DNA of 64,000 nucleotides, from positions 1 through 64,000 of the forward strand of contig NZ_JASCXN010000019.1 of the NCBI RefSeq assembly GCF_030010625.1, written 5' to 3'. Made by a program: the position numbers and the translations under genes. Positions 57,776 through 64,000 of this stretch are shown here, piece after piece (position 1 is the first letter of the stretch; every line of letters starts with the position of its first letter). The DNA comes from Streptomyces sp. CC208A. GTDB lineage: Bacteria > Actinomycetota > Actinomycetes > Streptomycetales > Streptomycetaceae. The notes below the pieces were generated by a model. It did no database searches, was not told the origin of the DNA, and worked only from the letters and a program-made list of their open reading frames with translations.

Positions 57776-59185
57776 TCATCGGAACAATCGCCGCCAGGTC
57801 TCCGGGCCCGGGTAGCCGTCGGCCGCTGCGCCGCGCCAGCCCTGTGCCCGCTGGAACGCCTCGACGTTGCGGCGGTCCGCCTCCGTCCAGCGCGGACCGG
57901 GTCCCGACAGGTAGTGCTTGCCGAAGCCCCGCTTCACCAGTTGTTTGCCCAGCTTCTCCACATATGCGTTGGATTGGCCCGTACGGAAGTAGCCACGCCC
58001 GGGGAAACCCTTCGCATCTCTGCTCGGGCCGCTCGAACCACTCGAACCGCCGATGTCCCGCCCCTCGCCCGAGACGAGGAGCCGCCAGGTGTGCGGGCCC
58101 GGCAGGCCGTCCGCCTCCTTGCCCTTCCAGCCCTGGGCGCGCTGGAACGCCTGGGTCGCCCTGCGGTCCGCCTCGCCCCACCGGGGGCCGGGCCCCTCGC
58201 CGTAGAAGCGCTTGCCGCCGCGCTCGGCCAGCATCCGGCCGAGCTTCGTCACGTGGGCGTTGTTCGCGCCGGGGCCGAAGAACGCGTCGCCGGGGTACGC
58301 GGCGTCCGCCGGCGTCGTCGCGCCGGGGCCCGCCCCGGTGCCGCCGCTGACCACGCCCCGGTAGCGGTAGGCCACGTACCGGCCGGAGTTCTCCCAGTAC
58401 GCCATCGGCGTGGCCTGCTTCCGCGTGCGCGGCTTGGTCTGCTCGTACGCGATGTACGACGTGTGGGTGTAGTCCGTCCAGCCGCCGAAGATCGTCACGT
58501 GCGAGCCGCGGGTCGGGCTGGCCGGGTTGTGGAAGAGCAGGATGTCGCCGGGCTGGAGCTCGGTCCGGTCGATGCGGACGGCGAAGCGGTCGAGGCTGCC
58601 CGTCCATTCGTTGCTGCTCAGGTTCCAGGCCATGGAGATGTAGCCCGAGCAGTCCTGGCGGTACCCGTCCGACCAGTACTTCTCCATCGAGTACGGCACC
58701 TGGGCCGTGACCCATGTCTTCGCCCGGTTGATGATCTCCGTACGGGTCGTCCTGCGCAGCGACTCCGTCGAGATCTGACTGGTCGTCGGGACCGCGCCGG
58801 GGGTGGGGCCCCCGTCGGCCTGCGTGGCCGGCGGGCCGTGCAGCGGGGCGCGGCCGCCCTGCGGGGTGTCGGAGACCCCGGCCGCGTCCGCCGGAAGAGC
58901 CGGAAGAGCCGGAATCGCCGGGAGCACAGGGGCTCCCGGGAGGACGGGGGTCCCCGGGAGCGGGGTCGCGGGGGCCAGGGCGGCGGCGAGGCCGCCCGTC
59001 CCTCCCCCGCCCAGGACGGCGCCCGCCGCCGTCACCAGGACCAGGGCGCGGCGGGCGCCGTGCGCCGCCGGGTGGCCGCCCGCACGGACCGGAAGGCCCA
59101 GCGCGAGGTCGCGGCGCTGCCGGGCACAGCCCGGGCAACCACAGTCGGGCGCGGGTTCGAACTCTTCGAAGACCGGCACGCTCAT
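57776..59185 (-). CDS. NlpC/P60-like hydrolase with peptidoglycan-binding repeats (469 aa)
   Basis: The N-terminal cytoplasmic part contains a CGCPGC cysteine cluster (residues 15-20), a membrane helix follows (about 46-72), then a Pro-rich linker. The hydrolase domain has Cys179 in QDCSGY and His229 in GSHVTIFGG, the C-H pair of amidase-type wall hydrolases. Two similar C-terminal domains (about 300-385 and 405-469, sharing GPRW-EADRR and AFQRAQGW) resemble peptidoglycan-binding modules. ATG at 59185 has GGAGGGG. It probably acts on the cell wall or spore wall. Confidence 0.88.
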   Translation of the reverse strand: MSVPVFEEFEPAPDCGCPGCARQRRDLALGLPVRAGGHPAAHGARRALVLVTAAGAVLGGGGTGGLAAALAPATPLPGTPVLPGAPVLPAIPALPALPADAAGVSDTPQGGRAPLHGPPATQADGGPTPGAVPTTSQISTESLRRTTRTEIINRAKTWVTAQVPYSMEKYWSDGYRQDCSGYISMAWNLSSNEWTGSLDRFAVRIDRTELQPGDILLFHNPASPTRGSHVTIFGGWTDYTHTSYIAYEQTKPRTRKQATPMAYWENSGRYVAYRYRGVVSGGTGAGPGATTPADAAYPGDAFFGPGANNAHVTKLGRMLAERGGKRFYGEGPGPRWGEADRRATQAFQRAQGWKGKEADGLPGPHTWRLLVSGEGRDIGGSSGSSGPSRDAKGFPGRGYFRTGQSNAYVEKLGKQLVKRGFGKHYLSGPGPRWTEADRRNVEAFQRAQGWRGAAADGYPGPETWRRLFR

Positions 59186-59367
59186 GCGATCCCCTCCACA
59201 CTCGTCAAGATCTTTTGGGCCTCGTTTCGGGCGCCAGTTTCTCAACTGTCTGGACAAATCGCATTTTGACGGATCAACGGCCTGATACGACCATCCGACA
59301 GGCCGAAGAAGGCCGTCGTTGGTCAGGAGCACCCCCGGACGTCAGGTAGAGTTATCTCTGTCAGCAG

Positions 59368-59441
59368 GCGCCGCTAGCTCAGTTGGTTAGAGCAGCTGAC
59401 TCTTAATCAGCGGGTCCGGGGTTCGAGTCCCTGGCGGCGCA
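59368..59441 (+). tRNA. tRNA-Lys(CTT), copy 3
   Basis: The sequence is identical to the copies at 46169 and 54115, with anticodon CTT. It is followed by a 15-bp perfect terminator. Confidence 0.96.
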
Positions 59442-59447
59442 CAGACG

Positions 59448-59481
59448 AAGAAGGCCCCTCGCGAAAGCGAGGGGCCTTCTT
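59448..59481 (+). terminator. Terminator of tRNA-Lys copy 3
   Basis: AAGAAGGCCCCTCGC and GCGAGGGGCCTTCTT pair perfectly over 15 bp around GAAA. Confidence 0.9.
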
Positions 59482-59502
59482 GCTGTGACCGGGCCGGCCG
59501 AC

Positions 59503-60150
59503 TTACTCCGCCGACGTCAGGTACGCCGAGACCACCACGTTCGCCGTGTACATGCCCGCCGCCCGGTCGAAGGTGCCACCGCAGGTGATCAGGCGGAGTT
59601 CCGCCCGGGCCGGGTCGCGGGGGCCGTACACCGCACGGGCGTCGAAACCCTCGCGCGGGACGACGCGGACGTCGTCCACCGTGAAGACGGCGACGGACCC
59701 GTCCGTCCGGACGACCCGGACGGTCTCCCCGGGGCGGGCGGCGCTGAGGCCGTAGAAGACGGCCGGGCGGGTGTCGGTGTCGACGTGGCCGACGAGGAGG
59801 GCGGGTCCGGCCGCGCCGGGCGTGGCGCCGGGGCCGTACCAGCCGACGGTCTGCGCCTGCTCGTACGGCGGCGGGTCGACCGCCCCGGTGGCGTCGAGGC
59901 CCCGGGGGACGACGGGGGCGTCGATGCCGAGGGCGGGGATCCGGAGGCGGCGGGGCTCCGCCGTGCCGGGCAGCGGCGGGCGGGACGGCGGCAGGTCCAC
60001 GACCGGCGGGCGGCCGACCGCCGCGATGTCACCGTGCGTCGGGGCCGAGCTGCCGCCGGGGCCCCCGGCGGTGTCGTGGCCCCAGAGCCAGAGCCCGAGG
60101 AGCAGGACCGCCCAGGCCACTCCGGTGACTGGACGGCTCGACGCGGCCAC
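59503..60150 (-). CDS. Class F sortase-like transpeptidase (215 aa)
   Basis: An N-terminal helix (about 8-24) anchors it outside. The catalytic set is visible: His122 in LLVGHVDT, Cys190 in LRLITCGG and Arg196. The order and spacing fit sortases of actinobacterial class F. GTG at 60150 begins two bases after the stop of the gene at 60153, so both are co-transcribed; GGTAGGA lies close to the start. The natural target signal is not obvious here. Confidence 0.87.
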   Translation of the reverse strand: MAASSRPVTGVAWAVLLLGLWLWGHDTAGGPGGSSAPTHGDIAAVGRPPVVDLPPSRPPLPGTAEPRRLRIPALGIDAPVVPRGLDATGAVDPPPYEQAQTVGWYGPGATPGAAGPALLVGHVDTDTRPAVFYGLSAARPGETVRVVRTDGSVAVFTVDDVRVVPREGFDARAVYGPRDPARAELRLITCGGTFDRAAGMYTANVVVSAYLTSAE

Positions 60151-60152
60151 TC

Positions 60153-60740
60153 CTACCGCGCGCGCCGCTGGCGGGAGCTGCGGAAGGCGACCGCGACGGC
60201 GGCGACGCCGGCCATGCCGAGGCCGAGCAGGGTGTACGGGGTGCCGAGGCCGTCCTCGCTCGCCGTCTGGGCGACGCCGGGCGCGACGGGGGCCGCGAAG
60301 GCGGCGGTGCCGCCGCCGCCCGCGCGGACCGGGGCGACCGGGGTGGCCGGGGCCGCGCGGTGGGCGGGCTGCTCCTGGTGGTCCGCGGCGGGGCGGCGCG
60401 TGACGGTGAGCGCGCCGAGGCCGGGGTGGTCGTGGCCGTCGCAGGTGACGGAGATCTGGTACGTACCGTCCTCCAGGCCCGTCCGGACGGTGGCGGCGCC
60501 GGAGAGGAGCCGGCCGCCGTCGCGGCCGCCCAGCTCGGAGTCGGCGACGAACGCCGGGGACTTCGCGGTGCCGGTGGAGCCCTCGCAGCCCTGCACGCGG
60601 ATGTCGACGTCGGCGCCGGGGGCGGAGGGGGTTGCGGTGACCTGGACGCCGTCGTGGGCGAGGGCGGTGCCGGCCGCGGGTGCGAGCACCAGAACCACGG
60701 CCGCCCCCGCGGCACGGAGAGCGATGGGACCTGAACGCAT
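60153..60740 (-). CDS. Secreted membrane-anchored protein beside sortase (195 aa)
   Basis: The signal peptide (residues 1-28) ends TALAH. The mature part is an Ig-like fold (VQVTATPSAPGADVDIRVQGCEG and DGTYQISVTCDGH, two cysteines) with a linker and a C-terminal helix (about 170-188, YTLLGLGMAGVAAVAVAF) followed by basic residues. It lacks LPxTG or LAxTG, so direct sortase anchoring cannot be read from it. It precedes the sortase in the same direction. Confidence 0.78.
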   Translation of the reverse strand: MRSGPIALRAAGAAVVLVLAPAAGTALAHDGVQVTATPSAPGADVDIRVQGCEGSTGTAKSPAFVADSELGGRDGGRLLSGAATVRTGLEDGTYQISVTCDGHDHPGLGALTVTRRPAADHQEQPAHRAAPATPVAPVRAGGGGTAAFAAPVAPGVAQTASEDGLGTPYTLLGLGMAGVAAVAVAFRSSRQRRAR

Positions 60741-60837
60741 GGTGACCTCCTGGTACTGGCAGGGTCACCCGGTCGAGGGGTTTCCGCATCCGCAGGGGCT
60801 ACGCTCCGTGAGAACGCCCCGTGAGGCCCTGTGCGGA

Positions 60838-61617
60838 CTACACGCGGTCGACGAGGTCCGCGATCGACTTGACGATCTTCGAGGGGCGGAACGGGAAGCG
60901 GTCGATCTCCGCCTCCGTCGTCAGGCCGGTGAGGACGAGGAAGGTCTGCATGCCCGCCTCCAGACCGGCCAGGATGTCGGTGTCCATCCGGTCGCCGATC
61001 ATCGCGCTGGTCTCGGAGTGGGCGCCGATCGCGTTGAGCCCGGTGCGCATCATCAGCGGGTTGGGCTTGCCCGCGAAGTACGGCTCCTTGCCGGTGGCCT
61101 TGGTGATGAGGGCGGCGACGGAGCCGGTGGCGGGCAGCGGGCCCTCCAGAGAGGGGCCGGTCTCGTCGGGGTTGGTGCAGATGAAGCGGGCGCCGTTGTT
61201 GATGAGCCGGACGGCCTTGGTCATCGCCTCGAAGGAGTACGTACGGGTCTCCCCGAGAACCACGTAATCGGGGTCGTGGTCGGTGAGGACGTAGCCGATG
61301 TCGTGCAGCGCGGTGGTGAGGCCGGCCTCGCCGATGACGTACGCGGTGCCGCCGGGGCGCTGGTCGTCGAGGAACTTCGCGGTGGCGAGCGCCGAGGTCC
61401 AGATGTTCTCCACGGGGACGTCGAGGCCCATGCGGAGGAGGCGGGCGTGCAGGTCGCGGGCGGTGTAGATCGAGTTGTTGGTGAGGACCAGGAACGGCTT
61501 CCCGGTCTCCCGCAGCTTCCTGATGAACGCGTCGGCGCCGGGGATCGGGACGCCCTCGTGGATGAGGACGCCGTCCATGTCGGTGAGCCAGGATTCGATC
61601 GGCTTGCGCTCTGCCAT
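60838..61617 (-). CDS. HAD-IIA phosphatase, NagD-like (259 aa)
   Basis: HAD motifs are clear: DMDGVL (residues 13-18), TNN (46-48), GKPNPLM and GDRMDTDI in the second half. The C2-type cap sits between the first two. The family dephosphorylates small sugar or nucleotide phosphates; the substrate is unknown. It is a single gene in the gap between the sortase pair and the phosphodiesterase. Confidence 0.92.
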   Translation of the reverse strand: MAERKPIESWLTDMDGVLIHEGVPIPGADAFIRKLRETGKPFLVLTNNSIYTARDLHARLLRMGLDVPVENIWTSALATAKFLDDQRPGGTAYVIGEAGLTTALHDIGYVLTDHDPDYVVLGETRTYSFEAMTKAVRLINNGARFICTNPDETGPSLEGPLPATGSVAALITKATGKEPYFAGKPNPLMMRTGLNAIGAHSETSAMIGDRMDTDILAGLEAGMQTFLVLTGLTTEAEIDRFPFRPSKIVKSIADLVDRV

Positions 61618-61705
61618 GGGTGCGGGACTCCTGCCGTATGCCGTACAAGACGTGCGGTGTGCTGGGGGCGACGCGACTGCGCTGTGGCGACGCCCCCAGC
61701 CTAGG

Positions 61706-63247
61706 TCAGGAAGTGGTCACGGTGACCCCGTCGACCGTCCAGTACCAGTTGTTGGACCCCGTGTACCGGAAGCGGAAGCTGACGTTCGACGCGCCGGCGG
61801 GGACGGGGACGGTGACCGTCTGCGGCTGGGAGAGGACGTCGGAGGTGTAGCTCTTGACGACGGTCGGGGTGCCGCCGTTGAAGGAGGCCAGGATCTGGGC
61901 GGTCTGGGAGCCCTCCTGGCGGTAGAGGGTGGTGAAGCCGAGGGTGACCCGGCTCGCGCCGGAGACCGCGTACGCCGGGGTGACCAGGGTGGAGTCGTAC
62001 GTGCCCGAGAAGGACTTGTCGGCCCACTCGTCGGAGTCGGCGACGGCGAAGACGCCCCGGGCGCGGACGTTGAGCTCGCGCCACTGGTCGCGGTGGGTGC
62101 GGGACCAGAACTCGTCGGTGGCGAAGGACCAGCCGCGCCACTCGGTCACACCGCCGGTGCCCATGGCGTTGTCGATGACGGACCAGCCGCTGGGCGGGGT
62201 GTGGGTGAAGCCGAGGACGCCGGCGGGGATGCCGGCCTCGTCGACGCGGCCGGTGAGGGAGGACTGGAGGCTGTCGAAGGGGTCGGTGGTGCGGGCCTGG
62301 ATCGGCTTGCCGTCGAGGCCCCAGGACGGGTCGGGGGCGATGCCGAGCTGGTGGAAGACGGTGGCGGCGACGTCGACGAGGCGGGTGTCGATCGGGCGGG
62401 CGCCGGCGGCGATGCCGGGGCCAGTGGCGAGGACGAAGGTGCGGCGCTCCTCGATGCTGGAGCCGCCGTGGCCGCCGGTGTTCACGTGGCCGTGGTCGGT
62501 GCAGACGATGACCGTCCAGCGCTCGGCGGCGTACGTGGGGCGGGCCTCGACCGCGGCGATCATCCGGCCGAGCTGGGCGTCCTGGACGGCTATGGCGTCC
62601 AGGTACTTCTGGCCGGTGCCGGAGGAGTGGGCGACGACGTCGGTGTTGCCGAGGTAGACGAAGGCGACGTCCGGGTTCTGGTCGCGCAGCACGCTCACGC
62701 TGGTGGCGGTGATCGTCTCGTCGTGGCCCACGTAGCCGTCCCGGTCGCCGTCGAGGACGAGCTTCGCGTCCGCGCCCGCGGTGACCGTGCCGTACGTGTC
62801 GAGCGGCTTCCAGTCGACGGCGGCGTAGAGGGAGAGCTGCGGCCTGACCTGGTGGAGGCGGGCCAGGAAGCCCGGGTACTGCGTGTAGTTACGGCCGGTG
62901 AAGCTGTTGTCGCGGACGCCGTGCTTGTCGGGCCAGACGCCCGTGGAGATGGTCGACCATCCGGGGCCGGAGGAGGTGGCGGCCATCGGGTTGGCGTAGA
63001 GCAGGGACAGTCCGTACGTGCCCTCGGCCATCATCCGCTTGAGGTTCGGGGCGGCGGCGGCCTCGATGCGGTCGTGGCGCAGGCCGTCCATGCCGACGAC
63101 GAGGACCTTGTCGGAGCTGGTGCCGTCGGGGAGCGTCGGGGCGGCGGCCGTGGCCGTGGGGGCGGTGGCGAGGCCGGTGGCGGCGAGGGCGGTGCCGGCC
63201 GCGCCGGCGGCGAGCACGGTACGGCGGGAGATGCCGGGGATCGACAT
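61706..63247 (-). CDS. Tat-exported alkaline-phosphatase-superfamily phosphodiesterase (513 aa)
   Basis: The N-terminus SRRTVLAAGAAG is a Tat signal, cut near residue 35. The metal site begins with VVGMDGLRHD, the nucleophile is in SGPGWSTISTG and later TDHGHVNTGGHGG supplies ligands, as in nucleotide pyrophosphatase/phosphodiesterase-like enzymes. The last 110 residues form a jelly-roll C-terminal domain. It probably releases phosphate from external esters. It lies downstream of the binding-protein gene at 63382 but is separated by a strong hairpin. Confidence 0.9.
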   Translation of the reverse strand: MSIPGISRRTVLAAGAAGTALAATGLATAPTATAAAPTLPDGTSSDKVLVVGMDGLRHDRIEAAAAPNLKRMMAEGTYGLSLLYANPMAATSSGPGWSTISTGVWPDKHGVRDNSFTGRNYTQYPGFLARLHQVRPQLSLYAAVDWKPLDTYGTVTAGADAKLVLDGDRDGYVGHDETITATSVSVLRDQNPDVAFVYLGNTDVVAHSSGTGQKYLDAIAVQDAQLGRMIAAVEARPTYAAERWTVIVCTDHGHVNTGGHGGSSIEERRTFVLATGPGIAAGARPIDTRLVDVAATVFHQLGIAPDPSWGLDGKPIQARTTDPFDSLQSSLTGRVDEAGIPAGVLGFTHTPPSGWSVIDNAMGTGGVTEWRGWSFATDEFWSRTHRDQWRELNVRARGVFAVADSDEWADKSFSGTYDSTLVTPAYAVSGASRVTLGFTTLYRQEGSQTAQILASFNGGTPTVVKSYTSDVLSQPQTVTVPVPAGASNVSFRFRYTGSNNWYWTVDGVTVTTS

Positions 63248-63283
63248 GTCGGGGTCCTCCGCGAAGGCGATGGAAGGGGGTGA

Positions 63284-63331
63284 GGGTACGGACCAACGCC
63301 CCTGATTCCTCAGGGGCGTTGGTCCGTACCC
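63284..63331 (-). terminator. Perfect 22-bp hairpin
   Basis: Two 22-base arms pair exactly around the loop TTCC, one of the strongest hairpins in the window. It follows the binding-protein gene, so it probably terminates that operon; no U-tract is seen. Confidence 0.85.
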
Positions 63332-63381
63332 GTTATCTTTCCGCTATACGGCGAGGGGGTCGAGGGACGTGCGGTGAACTC

Positions 63382-64000
63382 TCAGCTTCCGGTTGCGGAC
63401 TTCCACGCGTCGACGTAGGCGGAGAGGTTCTTGTCGATGTCGGCCCAGTCGGGTTCGAAGACCTCGACGCCCTCCATCAGCCTGGCCAGTGCGATGGCGT
63501 TGGCGTCGGTGGGCTTGACGTCCTTGCGGGCCGGGAAGCCGCCGCCGACGGCGCTGGCCTCGCGCTGGGCGCCCTCGCTCAGGAGGAAGTCGAGGAGCTT
63601 CCTGCCGTTCTCGGCGTGCGGCGCCTTGTCCACCAGGCCGGCCGCGTAGGGCAGGGCGAAGGTGGTGGGCTTGCCGCCTTCCTTGGCCGGGAACCAGATG
63701 GCGAGGTTCGGCATGGACCTGGCCTGGGCGAAGTTCATCTGCACGTCGCCGTTGGCGACGAGGAGTTCGCCCTTGTCGACCTTGGGCGCGAGCTTGGAGG
63801 TGGAGGAGGAGGGGCCGACGTTGTTGGCCTGGAGCTTCTTCAGGTACTCCATGGCGGGCGCCTGGCCGCCGAAGTCGTGCATGGCCTTGATGAGGACGGC
63901 GGTGCCGTCGCCGGCGACGCCGGGGGTGGAGTACTGGAGCCGGTTTTTGAACTTGCCGTCGAGCAGGGCCTCCCAGGTGCCGGGGGCCTCGGGCAGCTCC
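63382..64000 (-). CDS. Periplasmic solute-binding protein, 5' end outside window
   Basis: The frame stays open to the right edge. The visible C-terminal part (EAPGTWEALLDGKF, then VLIKAMHDFGG, LPYAAGLVDKAPHAENGRKLLDFLLSEGAQ and a KSATGS end) has the pattern of phosphonate (2-aminoethylphosphonate) or iron-type binding proteins. It would feed an ABC importer. The phosphodiesterase and NagD-like genes nearby hint at a phosphorus role; that is an inference. Confidence 0.85.
   Translation of the reverse strand, partial: ELPEAPGTWEALLDGKFKNRLQYSTPGVAGDGTAVLIKAMHDFGGQAPAMEYLKKLQANNVGPSSSTSKLAPKVDKGELLVANGDVQMNFAQARSMPNLAIWFPAKEGGKPTTFALPYAAGLVDKAPHAENGRKLLDFLLSEGAQREASAVGGGFPARKDVKPTDANAIALARLMEGVEVFEPDWADIDKNLSAYVDAWKSATGS

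Noticed and set aside
59485..61704. A 739-residue plus-strand frame through the sortase and HAD genes
   Set aside because: The minus-strand genes carry full catalytic motifs, and this frame has none.

Overview
The window is high-GC actinobacterial DNA and almost certainly comes from a Streptomyces chromosome. The evidence is a strong G/C preference at third codon positions, many GTG starts, a GH18 chitinase and a chitin-active LPMO preceded by DasR-type boxes, XRE/TPR regulators, and small primase/polymerase-like proteins of the kind typical of that genus.

Positions 1-28796 are the right part of a prophage of the HK97-like siphovirus type. Its left end, integrase and probable main repressor lie outside the window. 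From the left it holds a run of tiny translationally coupled early genes (1-3534). Next comes a leftward HTH gene facing a nested palindromic operator (3630-3961), then membrane proteins resembling plasmid spread proteins (4605-6561), a lipoprotein, an HNH nuclease and a P-loop kinase (7357-8570). A candidate cos region precedes the late operon: small and large terminase, portal, protease, capsid, connectors, tail tube, a tail chaperone pair with a clear -1 frameshift site, tape measure, a large minor tail protein, an HNH insertion, fibre-like protein, endolysin and two lysis membrane proteins (8819-25920). The right end carries cargo (26066-28410): an XRE/TPR regulator, a small primase-like protein whose ribosome site is buried in a hairpin, two cysteine-rich mini-proteins and a second repressor. 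The element ends in a 3' tRNA fragment that fits tRNA-His by its C discriminator base, followed by that tRNA's terminator. This is the attR junction.

Positions 28797-64000 are host DNA. In order: a small secreted protein; an aspartate:alanine exchanger with aspartate 4-decarboxylase (a proton-motive cycle); a two-component system; a spermidine-synthase-like protein; an XRE/TPR regulator with a partner; a histidine phosphatase flanked by GGATAT-type repeats; and a three-gene operon of an iron-sulfur Cas4/RecB-like nuclease, an unknown protein and an SF1 helicase (39484-43570). That operon is the most system-like unknown here. Next come a peroxiredoxin-like/TetR divergent pair, a primase-like protein, an M6 metalloprotease, a PAS-GGDEF-EAL protein, a chitinase, a luciferase-like oxidoreductase, an IclR regulator, an AA10 LPMO, an SPFH protein with a giant Pro/Ala tail, an NlpC/P60 hydrolase, a class F sortase with its membrane partner, a NagD-like phosphatase, a Tat-exported phosphodiesterase and a truncated solute-binding protein.

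Three identical tRNA-Lys(CTT) genes, each with its own terminator, lie at 46169, 54115 and 59368 among unrelated genes. The chitinase and LPMO are probably co-regulated through DasR-type operators. No CRISPR array, rRNA or transposase was seen.
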